A stretch of 64,000 nt of DNA, from assembly GCF_016785185.1 (NCBI RefSeq), contig NZ_JAEKDY010000001.1. The stretch is one strand, 5' to 3'. The translations under genes and the position numbers were made by a program. Of the stretch, positions 52,300 to 61,235 are shown one piece after another. Every line of letters starts with the position of its first letter. Within the stretch, counting starts at the first letter, position 1. The stretch is from Heyndrickxia sporothermodurans. GTDB lineage: Bacteria; Bacillota; Bacilli; Bacillales; Bacillaceae_C. The notes under the pieces were generated by a model that worked only from the letters and a program-made list of their open reading frames with translations, was not told where the DNA came from and made no database searches.

Positions 52300-53715
52300 C
52301 TATATTAATTTGCGGGCTTTAAAGTTATTTTCTTGGACGAACCAATTTTGAGGAAAGGGGGTTCCCAGTACCCAATAGCTGATTCCTCTGAGACGATAGT
52401 TATTAACGACATCAAATTTTGCTTGGGCACTTCTTGCATCTTCAAACCAAACCTCATGCTGCTGACCATTTTCATCAGTATAGCGGAAGAAGGGAGATTG
52501 GTAGGTTGTATTGTATTCAATGGTTGCTCCATATTTCTGGGCTAACTGAATCGCTCTTTGGGGACTAACGGTTTTTGCGAGAGTTCCTTCCTGCCACGGA
52601 ATTTTCCAATCACGTCCATATAACGGTGCACCCATCATAATTTTATTTCGTGGGATCACTGTTACGGCATAATCAAGAACTTTTTTCACTTCATTAATTG
52701 GCGCGATAGCCCATGGCCGTCCCCCTGCCCAGCCCCATTCATATGTCATTAGTATAATGAAATCAACAATCTTTCCTTGAGCTTCATAATCATGTGCCTC
52801 ATAAAGAATCCCTTTTTGTTCGGACGTAAGTTTCGGAGCTAATGCAGTTGAAACTAAAAAGCCTTGCGGATGGAGCTGTGACACGACACGACTGAGAAAA
52901 GAATTGTAGTTTTCACGATCCTCAGGATAGATGTATTCAAAGTCAAAATTAACGGCATTATATCCTTTCTCCTGCATTATAGATAGGAGATTCTGAATAA
53001 GAAGATCTTGAACCGATTGGTTTCTTAAAAGGCTCGCAGCCAAATCAGAATTAAAATTTTGATTAACAAAATTTGTTACAACTAATAAAGGGGAGACATG
53101 TTCAGAACGGGCAGCGCGAATAACAGCAGTGTCATTCAGTTCTGTCAAACTGCCATCCTCTTTAATTGAATAGGTGAATGGTGCCAGGTAAGTAAAATAT
53201 CTCCCAAGTTGATGAATGTTTTCAGTAGCGCTTGCATCTAGCGTTGTTATATACGCATTTACCTCTTTAAATGGGCGAGTCCTTTCCGGAATTCGCAGTA
53301 CTTGACCAATATAGAGAGTGTATGGGCTTGCTATGTGGTTCACTTCAGTAATATCTGAAGGATTTACATTATATGCTTGAGCAATCGACCAAAGTGATTC
53401 ACCAGGGCGAACAGTATGATAGTGGATAGGGATAAATAATACTTGACCAATGGAAATATCAATTGGATTGGATAGTTGATTGGCTACAGCAATTGCTTGC
53501 ACTGATGTTCCAAACCGCTGTGCAATCGCCCATAGATTGTCTCCAGGCTGAATAATATATTCATAACCGGGTGAAGGAATAACAAGTGCTTGACCGATCA
53601 CTAACGTATCAGGATTTTTCAATTGGTTAGCCGTTGAAATTTGAGTTATGTTCACTCCATATCGCTTGGAAATAGCCTGAAGACTTTCTCCTTTTTTTAC
53701 TACATGAATATTCAT
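52300..53715 (-). CDS. LysM-GH18 spore peptidoglycan glycosidase (SleL/YaaH-like)
   Basis: 471 residues: three N-terminal LysM repeats (about 2-47, 51-97, 98-143; each GxxLxxIAxxxG... LxIGQ) and a GH18 domain (about 150-470). The catalytic region AVNFDFEYIYPEDRENY contains the DxE pair. SleL/YaaH are spore coat-associated N-acetylglucosaminidases acting on muramic-lactam cortex during germination; B. subtilis YaaH has two LysM repeats, so this has one more. No signal peptide, as for mother-cell-expressed coat proteins. Sporulation expression is inferred. Confidence 0.88.
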   Translation of the reverse strand: MNIHVVKKGESLQAISKRYGVNITQISTANQLKNPDTLVIGQALVIPSPGYEYIIQPGDNLWAIAQRFGTSVQAIAVANQLSNPIDISIGQVLFIPIHYHTVRPGESLWSIAQAYNVNPSDITEVNHIASPYTLYIGQVLRIPERTRPFKEVNAYITTLDASATENIHQLGRYFTYLAPFTYSIKEDGSLTELNDTAVIRAARSEHVSPLLVVTNFVNQNFNSDLAASLLRNQSVQDLLIQNLLSIMQEKGYNAVNFDFEYIYPEDRENYNSFLSRVVSQLHPQGFLVSTALAPKLTSEQKGILYEAHDYEAQGKIVDFIILMTYEWGWAGGRPWAIAPINEVKKVLDYAVTVIPRNKIMMGAPLYGRDWKIPWQEGTLAKTVSPQRAIQLAQKYGATIEYNTTYQSPFFRYTDENGQQHEVWFEDARSAQAKFDVVNNYRLRGISYWVLGTPFPQNWFVQENNFKARKLI

Positions 53716-53804
53716 TTGGATCTCTCCCTAGTTATTTTCCCTATAGATACTGTATTCAGATACAAGTACAAATGTTTAAAAAAATCACTAGAAAGAGAAA
53801 TTTT

Positions 53805-54743
53805 TTATGCATTTTGCTTAGAAAAATTTTGATCTTTCACATATTTCATAAGAAATTCATCCACTGTTCTTTCATAATCTTCACGATTCTCATTAAAGGA
53901 TTGGGCGTGCATACCGTTGACAGCAAGATAGAGCATTTTTTCACCTTTCTTCTTTTTAAATAAAGCTTTCGTCATTTCTGGTAATATATAATCATCTTTT
54001 TCACTATGTACAAATAATATCGGTTTCTTTATATTTTCAATAACATTAATTGGAGAAACGTTTTTTAAAGAATACCCGTCACGAAATTTAATAAATAGGT
54101 TAGCAAGAGGAAGTAGCCATTTTCCAGGTAGTTTAATTTCACATGAGATTTGATACGCCAAAAGTTCACGAAAATCGGAAAAAGGGCAGTCGACGATATA
54201 AAAATTAGCCCGATCCTCAAGGCTTCCCGCATATAAAAGAGTTGTTGCAGCTCCCATTGATTCCCCATGAATACCAAAAAAGACATTTTCTCCTTCAACA
54301 GAAATAAGATAATCTACTACGGCTTTTAAATCATGCTTTTCATAATAGCCATAGCTAGTCGTTTTTCCACCGCTTTCACCATGTCTTCGATGATCATAAA
54401 TAATCGCATTAAAGCCTCTTTCAATAAATATGTTCATATATTTGATAGAATTTGTTTTATTTTCGGTAACCCCATGACAAAAAATCATGTATTTCTTCAC
54501 ATTTGGGTATGGGCGGACGAACATAGCCTTTATGTTATAACCGAAAGGAGAAGGAATCCATACCTCTTGCTTTGGCAAAGCTTCAAACGAATGGGGATCA
54601 AGACGCTTTGCTTGGACTTCTCGATCGAAAACAAACTGTTTATCTTTTCGAGCAATATGCATAATTCTTTCTGAAAGATAAAATCCTAACCCAGTCGTTG
54701 CAAGGATCGTCGCACCGCCAAGAATGGAAAATTGTTTTTTCAA
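53805..54743 (-). CDS. yqkD: Alpha/beta hydrolase YqkD-like
   Basis: Serine hydrolase of 312 residues with an N-terminal hydrophobic segment (residues 5-24, FSILGGATILATTGLGFYLS). Nucleophile elbow GIHGESMGAATTLLYAG near residue 150 (GESMG), acid and His in ILFVHSEKDDYILPE and AVNGMHAQSF. I use the TTG at 54743, with TGGAGG 8 nt before it; an ATG five codons upstream overlaps that site. Position agrees with yqkD in B. subtilis. Substrate unknown. Confidence 0.88.
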   Translation of the reverse strand: MKKQFSILGGATILATTGLGFYLSERIMHIARKDKQFVFDREVQAKRLDPHSFEALPKQEVWIPSPFGYNIKAMFVRPYPNVKKYMIFCHGVTENKTNSIKYMNIFIERGFNAIIYDHRRHGESGGKTTSYGYYEKHDLKAVVDYLISVEGENVFFGIHGESMGAATTLLYAGSLEDRANFYIVDCPFSDFRELLAYQISCEIKLPGKWLLPLANLFIKFRDGYSLKNVSPINVIENIKKPILFVHSEKDDYILPEMTKALFKKKKGEKMLYLAVNGMHAQSFNENREDYERTVDEFLMKYVKDQNFSKQNA

Positions 54744-54788
54744 TTTGCACGCCTCCATCGCTTTTTTTGATTATTTTACCATAAATAT

Positions 54789-54820
54789 AAAAAAAGAAAC
54801 TGACGAATCAAGTCAGCTTC
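54789..54820 (-). terminator. Terminator after the small 54.8 kb gene
   Basis: On the minus strand GAAGCTGAC / GTCAGTTTC with a 7-nt loop, then TTTTTTT. Confidence 0.8.
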
Positions 54821-54830
54821 CATGAAGCAA

Positions 54831-54962
54831 TTACTGTTCTGAATTTTGTCGATTAGTAGGGTGGATCGCTTTATTTAATTCTTCTGCAGCGATCGTTTGT
54901 TTTGTCGTATCCGCAGTTGGTTTCCCTTTTTGACTATAGCCTTTTTCACGTTGTTTTGTCAT
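54831..54962 (-). CDS. Small hydrophilic protein of unknown function
   Basis: Forty-three residues starting MTKQREKGYSQKGKP and ending IHPTNRQNSEQ; no membrane segment, rich in Lys, Gln, Thr and Ala. A very strong ribosome binding site AAGGAGGA lies 9 nt before the ATG and a terminator follows, which argues that it is real. I do not recognise the family; sporulation or stress proteins of this size and makeup are common in Bacillus. Too short for common gene calling. Confidence 0.7.
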   Translation of the reverse strand: MTKQREKGYSQKGKPTADTTKQTIAAEELNKAIHPTNRQNSEQ

Positions 54963-55027
54963 TTGTAGTCATCCTCCTTAAACAATAGCCGATAACATTA
55001 AAATGAGCAAAACGGGAAAAATTATAC

Positions 55028-55921
55028 TTATTTCTTAGAAAGCTGATAATAACCACTTTCAATTTTTCGGGATAGAGCAGGTGATACAGTATCAATCGCT
55101 TCGACAAGCTTAGTTAAATCGATACCTGTACTAATTCCCATTCTTTCGAGCATATAAACGACATCCTCCGTCGCTACATTTCCAGTGGCACCAGGTGCAA
55201 ACGGACAGCCGCCAAGACCTCCGGCAGAAGTATCAAAACGGTCAATACCAGCCTGTAAAGCCGCAAAGATATTGGCAAGAGCCATTTTCCTCGTATCATG
55301 AAAATGTGCAGTTAAAAGAACATTCGGCAGTCGCTCTTTTAAGGAAGAAAACAATGAAAAAGATTCCGATGGAGCTGCCATTCCAATCGTATCTGCTACA
55401 CTTAACTCATCAACTCCAGCAGCAACAAATTCTTCACACAAACGAAGTGTGTCGCTTTCTGCGACTTTTCCTTCAAACGGACAATAAAAGGCAGTGGAAA
55501 TACATGCCCTAACAAAAATGTCTTTTTTCTTTAATTCAGTGATAATTGGTTTTAATTCTTCTAGACTTTCCTTTGTGCTTTTATTAATATTTTTTTTATT
55601 AAAACTGTTACTTACCCCTACGAAAACAGCGACTGAACGGCAACCTAGTTCCAAAGCTCGATCAATGCCTTTACGGTTTGGAGCTAAGACGATATTTGTA
55701 GGGATATCAGGGGGTGAAGCAACAATTTCAGTTGCATCCTGCATTTGCGGCACCCATTTAGGAGAAACGAAAGAAGTTAATTCCATTTCTTTAATTCCAG
55801 CTCCAGCAAGTTTATTGATAAACATTAATTTTGTCTCTGTTGGAACAAAATTCTTTTCGTTTTGTAATCCATCACGCGGACCGACTTCAATAATAGTAAC
55901 TTCCTTTGGTAATGACAACAT
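55028..55921 (-). CDS. mvaB: Hydroxymethylglutaryl-CoA lyase (YngG-like)
   Basis: Splits HMG-CoA to acetyl-CoA and acetoacetate, last step of leucine breakdown. Motifs VTIIEVGPRDGLQNEKN (catalytic Arg/Asp), ELSVADTIGMAAPSE, HFHDTRKMALANI and GGLGGCPFAPGATGNVATED with the catalytic Cys. 297 residues. GGGAGGGAG upstream. Its product acetoacetate is the substrate of ScoAB, encoded 3.5 kb away. No methylcrotonyl-CoA carboxylase genes are in the window. Confidence 0.93.
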   Translation of the reverse strand: MLSLPKEVTIIEVGPRDGLQNEKNFVPTETKLMFINKLAGAGIKEMELTSFVSPKWVPQMQDATEIVASPPDIPTNIVLAPNRKGIDRALELGCRSVAVFVGVSNSFNKKNINKSTKESLEELKPIITELKKKDIFVRACISTAFYCPFEGKVAESDTLRLCEEFVAAGVDELSVADTIGMAAPSESFSLFSSLKERLPNVLLTAHFHDTRKMALANIFAALQAGIDRFDTSAGGLGGCPFAPGATGNVATEDVVYMLERMGISTGIDLTKLVEAIDTVSPALSRKIESGYYQLSKK

Positions 55922-56013
55922 AAATTTCTCCCTCCCATTTTCTATTGTAGTGACAGTTAGTGGATAATTGCAAGAATTATGTGAAATGAAAGAAAGTAGG
56001 TGGTAGTCCGCAT

Positions 56014-56042
56014 GAAAAAAACGGTAAAGATTACCGCTTTTT
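56014..56042 (-). terminator. Terminator after yaaN-like gene
   Basis: On the minus strand AAAAAGCGGTAA / TTACCGTTTTTTT with a 3-nt loop. Confidence 0.8.
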
Positions 56043-56046
56043 CGAA

Positions 56047-57225
56047 TTACGATTTTAAATTCAATAGCTTTTGCTTTAATTCGTTTTCCATCGTCATTAA
56101 TTCTTGTTCTGCTTGATAACGTTTTGCTCGACCTTCTTGTTGAATTCGAAGTGTTTCTTCTAACGTAGAAACGAGATTTTCTTGTGTTTTCTTTAATGTT
56201 TCAATATCAACAAGTCCACGCTCATTTTCCCGAGCTGTTTCTAATGTGTTTTGTTTCAGCATTTCGGCATTTTTAAGTAGAAGGTCATTCGTTGTTTTAG
56301 ACACCTGCTTCTGTGCTTCAACGGCACTTCGCTGGCGGATTAATGTTAAGGCAATGGCAATTTGATTTTTCCACAATGGAATTGCTGTCATGATGGATGA
56401 CTGAATCTTTTCAGCAAGCGCCTGATTCGTATTTTGAATTAAACGAATTTGTGGGGCGCTTTGAATCGTTATTTGTCTGCTTAATTTCAAATCATGAAGC
56501 CTTTTTTCAAGACGGTCGGCGAACTGAATCATGTCATTGACATCTTGGACAGCCATTTGATCTCCGGTTGCAGCAGCTTTGTTTTTTAGTTCCGGAATGG
56601 TTTTAGATTGCAATTCCTCAAGCTTCAGTTCACCGGCTGCAATATAAATGTTTAACGCATGAAAATAATCTTTATTTTTTTCATATAACTGCTCCAGCAT
56701 TTGCACGTCGGCTAATAATGTTTTTTTCGAATGATCGAGCTTTACACTTATTCGATCAATTTGGGCACCTGTTTTCTGATATTTTGAAAGGACTTCCTGA
56801 ACCGAATTAGAGATTTTTCCAAACATACGAGAGAAAAGACCTTTCTTCTCAGGGGACAATTCATCAGGATTGACATCGTGCAATTTTTTCATTAAGTCAC
56901 TCAAAATATCCCCGATTTCGCCAATGTCTTTCTTTTGAACATGATCGAGCATTGAATGAGAAAAATTCAACAGCTTGGATTGTGCTTGCGTCCCGTACAA
57001 AATGATTGATTGATGGTTTTTCGGGTCAATCTGTTCAGCTAATTGGACCGCTTTTTGCCGGTTTTCTTCCGGTAATACATCAATTAATCGGGTCGGTTTG
57101 TCCGTTTGATTTTGTGTAGGTGTGTCATTAATGATGAGCTCCTTATCTCCAAATGGATTTGCGAGGAGGTCATCCATGCCGGTACTTATATCTTCTTGCC
57201 ATAAGTTGTCTTTTGTTTCACTCAT
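56047..57225 (-). CDS. yaaN: Toxic anion resistance protein (TelA family, YaaN-like)
   Basis: TelA/KlaA-family protein, 392 residues, extensively helical with coiled-coil parts. Family core: HDVNPDELSPEKKGLFSRMF, DRISVKLDHSKKTLLADVQM, and IPLWKNQIAIALTLIRQRSA. Linked by name to tellurite and other stresses, but function in Bacillus is not settled. Start overlaps the xpaC stop by 4 nt; xpaC-yaaN is an operon also in B. subtilis (there at another chromosomal place). Confidence 0.9.
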   Translation of the reverse strand: MSETKDNLWQEDISTGMDDLLANPFGDKELIINDTPTQNQTDKPTRLIDVLPEENRQKAVQLAEQIDPKNHQSIILYGTQAQSKLLNFSHSMLDHVQKKDIGEIGDILSDLMKKLHDVNPDELSPEKKGLFSRMFGKISNSVQEVLSKYQKTGAQIDRISVKLDHSKKTLLADVQMLEQLYEKNKDYFHALNIYIAAGELKLEELQSKTIPELKNKAAATGDQMAVQDVNDMIQFADRLEKRLHDLKLSRQITIQSAPQIRLIQNTNQALAEKIQSSIMTAIPLWKNQIAIALTLIRQRSAVEAQKQVSKTTNDLLLKNAEMLKQNTLETARENERGLVDIETLKKTQENLVSTLEETLRIQQEGRAKRYQAEQELMTMENELKQKLLNLKS

Positions 57226-57881
57226 TTGATTGTTCTCCTTTCATCGTCTTTTGACAGTGGATTTTTTAATGTTTTTAATGAGTGTTTAGCTACGTCTAAT
57301 TCCATTTCTAGATGATCAATATCACTTGATAGTACTTCATATAAATCTTTCTCGATGGATCTCTTTAAATCCTTTAAAGTATCCCGCGTTTCGTTTAAGG
57401 AAAAAGAGAGTTTATCATTTTTTGCTGGTTGTGAGGCCAAAAATGTATATTTTTCAGAAAGCTCAACAATCGAATCTAAATGATAGAAATAAAACTTCTC
57501 AGCTTTAAAAAAGCGCCCAGGTTCTTTTTTGATGATCGTTTGGATTCGTTTTGTGAGTCGAATAATTTCAAACATTTGTTTAAACGCACCGATATTACGC
57601 ATACTGAAAAACACTTTTTGCAGCCGTTGTATTTTCTTTTGTGCTTCTTTTAAATTTTTGACAATATAAGCATACTCTTTTCTAGTTAAACGGTGTCTTT
57701 TCAAATAATGGTGGCTTGTATACCATTTGATCACCGAATAGACAATTGCGCCACCGCCTAGTGCAAAGAGGGACGCCAGCCAATAGGGTTGGGAATATAC
57801 AAAGAAGCTAATTAACCAGATGGCCACAGTAGTAGGTAGTGTGATAATCAATCGTAACAAAAACGCTAAGAATGGATGCAT
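57222..57881 (-). CDS. xpaC: XpaC-like 5-bromo-4-chloroindolyl phosphate hydrolysis protein
   Basis: 219 residues with two N-terminal transmembrane helices (about 5-25 and 31-50) and a cytoplasmic helical domain (RLTRKEYAYIVKNLKEAQKK, YHLDSIVELSEKY). The family name comes from an X-Pal hydrolysis phenotype; no phosphatase motif is visible here, so the biochemical activity is unknown. First gene of the pair with yaaN. Confidence 0.87.
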   Translation of the reverse strand: MHPFLAFLLRLIITLPTTVAIWLISFFVYSQPYWLASLFALGGGAIVYSVIKWYTSHHYLKRHRLTRKEYAYIVKNLKEAQKKIQRLQKVFFSMRNIGAFKQMFEIIRLTKRIQTIIKKEPGRFFKAEKFYFYHLDSIVELSEKYTFLASQPAKNDKLSFSLNETRDTLKDLKRSIEKDLYEVLSSDIDHLEMELDVAKHSLKTLKNPLSKDDERRTIK

Positions 57882-58155
57882 TCCAATCGACTCCTGTCTA
57901 AAGAACTATTACATTATTTCATACGATTATCGTAAAATAAAGATTCATTGCATACTATTATAAAGGAGAATGCTTATGAAATAAATACATCTAGAGGTGT
58001 AGAGAATGCTACTTCGCAAGAATCAGGAACCTTTTTTTAAAAGGGAATTTTAAAAAAATAGAGGAATTCCGCACTTTTTATCGAAGAAGTAGTGAGTAAC
58101 GTCATTTTTTGACGAATGAAGGTAGACATTAGTAACTACAGCTGGGAGGAGAACG

Positions 58156-59343
58156 ATGGGAAATCAAGAGGTAGTCATTGTAAGTGCCGTAAGAACGGCG
58201 ATTGGCAGTTTCAATGGAACATTAAAAAATACACCAGCAACCGAACTCGGTGCAATTGTTATTAAACAGGCATTAGCAAAAGCGGGAGTAAAAGGCGAAC
58301 AAGTAGATGAAATTATCATGGGAAATGTTTTGCAAGCAGGATTAGGACAAAATCCAGCGCGTCAGGCAGCCATTAAAGCGGGCGTTCCTGAAAGCGTTTC
58401 CTCGATGACGATTAATAAAGTTTGCGGATCGGGATTAAAAGCAGTTCACTTGGCAACACAGGCAATTTTAGCGGGCGATGCCGATATTATTGTAGCCGGC
58501 GGAATGGAAAATATGAGCAGGGCTCCATATCTTTTAAACAATGCAAGAGATGGTTTCAAAATGGGAGATCAAAAGCTCGTCGATAGCATGATTCAAGATG
58601 GCCTATGGTGTGCGTTTAACGATTACCATATGGGCATTACAGCTGAAAATCTTTGTGACCAATATCAAATAAGTCGCGAGGAACAAGATCAATTTTCCGC
58701 TAATAGTCAGACAAAAGCAGTAAAAGCGATTGAAGAGGGAAAATTTAAAGAAGAAATCGTTCCAGTAGAAATTCCACAACGAAAAGGCGATCCGATCATT
58801 TTTGATACGGACGAATATCCGAAAAAAGGTACATCTGTAGAAAAATTAGCGAGCTTAAGACCAGCCTTTAAAAAGGACGGGTCAGTTACAGCGGGCAATG
58901 CATCAGGAATAAATGATGGGGCAGCAGCTGTTGTTGTCATGTCTAGAAAAAAAGCGGAAGAACTAGGGATAACTCCACTCGTTACGATTAAAGCGAATGC
59001 AAATGCAGGAGTCGATCCGAGTATCATGGGAATAGGACCTGTTACAGCAGTGAAAAAGGCGCTTGAAAAAGCGAATGTATCATTAGAGGAAATTGATTTG
59101 ATTGAAGCAAATGAAGCGTTTGCAGCCCAGTCACTAGCTGTCGATCGTGAACTTCATTTCAACCAAGAGATTTTAAATGTAAATGGCGGGGCAATTGCTT
59201 TAGGACACCCAATTGGGGCAAGCGGAGCAAGAATTCTTGTTACGTTAATTCATGAAATGAAAAAAAGACAAGCAAAGAAAGGGTTAGCGACTCTATGTAT
59301 TGGTGGGGGCCAAGGCGTTGCAACAATTGTCGAACTAGTTTAA
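58156..59343 (+). CDS. Acetyl-CoA acetyltransferase (thiolase)
   Basis: Degradative or biosynthetic thiolase that interconverts acetoacetyl-CoA and two acetyl-CoA. Catalytic Cys in INKVCGSGLKAVHLA (about residue 88), GGMENMSRAPY, EANEAFAAQSLAV, His in GGAIALGHPIGASGARIL, and Cys in LCIGGGQGVA. 395 residues. GGGAGGAGAACG precedes the ATG. Followed by scoAB, suggesting use of acetoacetyl-CoA from acetoacetate. The 274-bp gap from xpaC (57882-58155) holds AT-rich sequence and AACGTCATTTTTTGACG, a short inverted repeat near 58098-58114. Confidence 0.94.
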   Translation: MGNQEVVIVSAVRTAIGSFNGTLKNTPATELGAIVIKQALAKAGVKGEQVDEIIMGNVLQAGLGQNPARQAAIKAGVPESVSSMTINKVCGSGLKAVHLATQAILAGDADIIVAGGMENMSRAPYLLNNARDGFKMGDQKLVDSMIQDGLWCAFNDYHMGITAENLCDQYQISREEQDQFSANSQTKAVKAIEEGKFKEEIVPVEIPQRKGDPIIFDTDEYPKKGTSVEKLASLRPAFKKDGSVTAGNASGINDGAAAVVVMSRKKAEELGITPLVTIKANANAGVDPSIMGIGPVTAVKKALEKANVSLEEIDLIEANEAFAAQSLAVDRELHFNQEILNVNGGAIALGHPIGASGARILVTLIHEMKKRQAKKGLATLCIGGGQGVATIVELV

Positions 59344-59348
59344 AGAAA

Positions 59349-59463
59349 AGCGGAGGCGACTGTTAAGCCCCGACAAGCATAAGTCATCTTACGTAGTGGC
59401 TTGCTCTGTAGCCACGCAGTAAGATGACTTATGACCTCGAGGGGCTAGGAGCCGCAGCTGGAC
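59349..59463. repeat. Long imperfect hairpin repeat element
   Basis: A 115-bp GC-rich element separates thiolase from scoA. Left arm AGCGGAGGCGACTG...GCCCC GACAAGCATAAG TCATCTTAC pairs with right-arm GTAAGATGACTTAT GACCTCGAGGGGC...GGAGCCGCAGCT; the AAGTCATCTTAC / GTAAGATGACTT part pairs perfectly, and the loop is TGGCTTGCTCTGTAGCCA. Its base content is unlike the surroundings. The words CGGAGGCGACTG, CCCCGACAAGCATAAG and GACCTCGAGGGGC are familiar from dispersed Bacillus palindromic repeats (recollection). Could form a stable mRNA hairpin or act as a terminator. Confidence 0.75.
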
Positions 59464-59490
59464 AAAATTGATTAGGAGGTAAGGCTAAAA

Positions 59491-60180
59491 ATGAAACAAG
59501 TTCACACATCCTTTCAAGAAGCAGTTGCCGATATTCATGATGGAGCTACATTAATGGTTGGCGGCTTTGGACTTTGCGGGATTCCCGAAAATTTAATTCA
59601 AGCATTAGTTGAAAAAGGGGTCAAAGATTTAACGGTCATTTCAAATAACTGTGGGATCGATGACTGGGGATTAGGTCCATTATTGAAAAATAAGCAAATT
59701 AAAAAAATGATTGGATCCTATGTGGGAGAAAATAAAGAATTTGAACGCCAAGTATTGGCGGGAGAATTAGAAGTAGAATTAACGCCGCAAGGAACATTAG
59801 CGGAAAAAATTCGTGCCGGTGGTTCGGGCATTCCGGCATTTTATACACCTGCGGGAGTAGGGACACCCATTGCAGAGGGAAAAGAAACCCGAGAATTTTA
59901 TGGAAAAGAATATTTATTAGAAGAGGCCCTAACAGCTGACTTTAGCCTAATTCGAGCGTGGAAAGGCGATAAAATGGGCAATTTGGTGTATAACAAAACG
60001 GCCCGCAACTTCAATCCGATGATCGCAGCAGCAGGTAAGGTAACGATAGCTGAAGTAGAGGAACTCTATGAAACAGGTGAACTGGACGCAAACTTTATCC
60101 ATACGCCAAGTATTTACGTTCAAAGGATTATCCAAGGGGATCAAGAAAAACGGATTGAAAGAAGAACCATTTCGAAATAA
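59491..60180 (+). CDS. scoA: 3-oxoacid CoA-transferase subunit A
   Basis: Alpha subunit of succinyl-CoA:3-oxoacid CoA-transferase, which moves CoA from succinyl-CoA to acetoacetate. CoA-binding GGFGLCGIPENLI near residue 25, SNNCGIDDWGLG, and GTLAEKIRAGGSGIPAFYTPAG. 229 residues. AGGAGGTAAGG upstream. With ScoB forms the heterodimer. Confidence 0.94.
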   Translation: MKQVHTSFQEAVADIHDGATLMVGGFGLCGIPENLIQALVEKGVKDLTVISNNCGIDDWGLGPLLKNKQIKKMIGSYVGENKEFERQVLAGELEVELTPQGTLAEKIRAGGSGIPAFYTPAGVGTPIAEGKETREFYGKEYLLEEALTADFSLIRAWKGDKMGNLVYNKTARNFNPMIAAAGKVTIAEVEELYETGELDANFIHTPSIYVQRIIQGDQEKRIERRTISK

Positions 60181-60210
60181 ATAGATACATAGGGAAAGGA
60201 GTGTTTCTAA

Positions 60211-60879
60211 TTGGCGGAAGATAAATTTCTAGTACGGGAAAAAATAGCGAAGAGAGCGGAAAAGGAAATAGAAGATGGATTCTACGTGAATCTTGGGATT
60301 GGTATGCCTACTTTAGTAGCAAACTATATATCTGAAAATAAGCAAGTCGTTTTGCAATCGGAAAATGGATTGCTCGGAATCGGCCCATATCCAACAGAAG
60401 AAAATATTGATGCTGACTTAATAAATGCTGGCAAAGAAACGGTAACAGCCATTCCTGGTTCAGCCTATTTTGATAGTGCAGAATCATTCGCGATGATTCG
60501 TGGCGGACATATTAATATCGCCATTCTAGGTGGAATGGAAGTTTCAGAAAACGGCGATTTGGCCAACTGGATGATTCCAGGAAAAATGATTAAAGGCATG
60601 GGCGGAGCGATGGACCTTGTCCATGGAGCCCAAAAAATTATCGTCATTATGGATCACGTCAATAAAAATGGCGATGCGAAAATATTAAAAAAATGCAGCT
60701 TACCTTTAACAGGCAAAGGCGTTGTGAACCGAATTATTACGGAACGAGCAGTCATTGATGTAACCGATCAAGGTCTTGTCTTAAAAGAAGTGGCAAAAGG
60801 ATATTCGGTGGAAGATGTTCTTACTTCTACAGAGCCCAAGCTGCACGTACCCGAAGATGTGAAACTAGAGGCTTATTGA
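60211..60879 (+). CDS. scoB: 3-oxoacid CoA-transferase subunit B
   Basis: Beta subunit with the catalytic Glu in LQSENGLLGIGPYP near residue 51 and the VNLGIGMPTLV opening; ends with the CoA-transferase fold (VTDQGLVLKEVAKGYSVED). 222 residues, TTG start after GGAAAGGAGTG. ScoA and ScoB are commonly induced in sporulating B. subtilis; here regulation is not evident. Confidence 0.94.
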   Translation: MAEDKFLVREKIAKRAEKEIEDGFYVNLGIGMPTLVANYISENKQVVLQSENGLLGIGPYPTEENIDADLINAGKETVTAIPGSAYFDSAESFAMIRGGHINIAILGGMEVSENGDLANWMIPGKMIKGMGGAMDLVHGAQKIIVIMDHVNKNGDAKILKKCSLPLTGKGVVNRIITERAVIDVTDQGLVLKEVAKGYSVEDVLTSTEPKLHVPEDVKLEAY

Positions 60880-60896
60880 TATTTGTAGTAAAATAA

Positions 60897-60930
60897 GGAG
60901 GAATTAGCGAAAATATGCTAATCCTCTTTC
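60897..60930 (+). terminator. Terminator after scoB
   Basis: AGGAGGAATTAGC / GCTAATCCTCTTT stem with an 8-nt loop; T-poor tail (CTTTCTTATT). Confidence 0.65.
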
Positions 60931-60956
60931 TTATTATTTTTAAAGGAGTATTTCTG

Positions 60957-61208
60957 ATGGCTAAGAAAAAGAATAAACAACCGAAAACGAAGAAAACAGA
61001 TGATCATTTGACATTGCAAGATACATTAAATCAAGATATTCTTTTAAAATTAAAACAAACGCAACAACAATTAAAAGATGAAGAAGAAACTAAAAAGCTA
61101 AAAGAAGCAGAACGAAAACGTGAGGAACGAAGACAAAAGGAAAAAAATAAATCATTTGAAGAATTGTTAAATGAAAGCTCAATGGATTGGAAAAAATATA
61201 AACAATAG
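60957..61208 (+). CDS. yqkE: DUF3886 family protein YqkE
   Basis: Highly charged 83-residue protein with a central coiled coil of E/K/R repeats (about 35-65) between conserved LTLQDTLNQDILLKLK and KSFEELLNESSMDWKKYK. Matches B. subtilis YqkE. Function unknown. ATG at 60957 follows AAAGGAG; a longer upstream frame overlaps the terminator and is rejected. Confidence 0.87.
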   Translation: MAKKKNKQPKTKKTDDHLTLQDTLNQDILLKLKQTQQQLKDEEETKKLKEAERKREERRQKEKNKSFEELLNESSMDWKKYKQ

Positions 61209-61235
61209 TAGGGTGTATGTGGCTACATCCTATTA
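61206..61235. terminator. Hairpin between yqkE and sortase gene
   Basis: TAGGGTGTA ... TACATCCTA stem between convergent genes; weak T tract, overlapping the yqkE stop. Confidence 0.45.

Noticed and set aside
55494..55967. Plus-strand 157-codon frame
   Set aside because: It is antisense to mvaB, whose catalytic motifs are complete; the frame is a by-product of codon use.
56021..56070. Plus-strand start ATG-AAA-AAA-ACG after GTAGGTGG
   Set aside because: It runs through the yaaN terminator and into antisense coding sequence.
57222..57881. XpaC as an alkaline phosphatase
   Set aside because: No phosphatase active-site motif is visible; the name derives from a phenotype.
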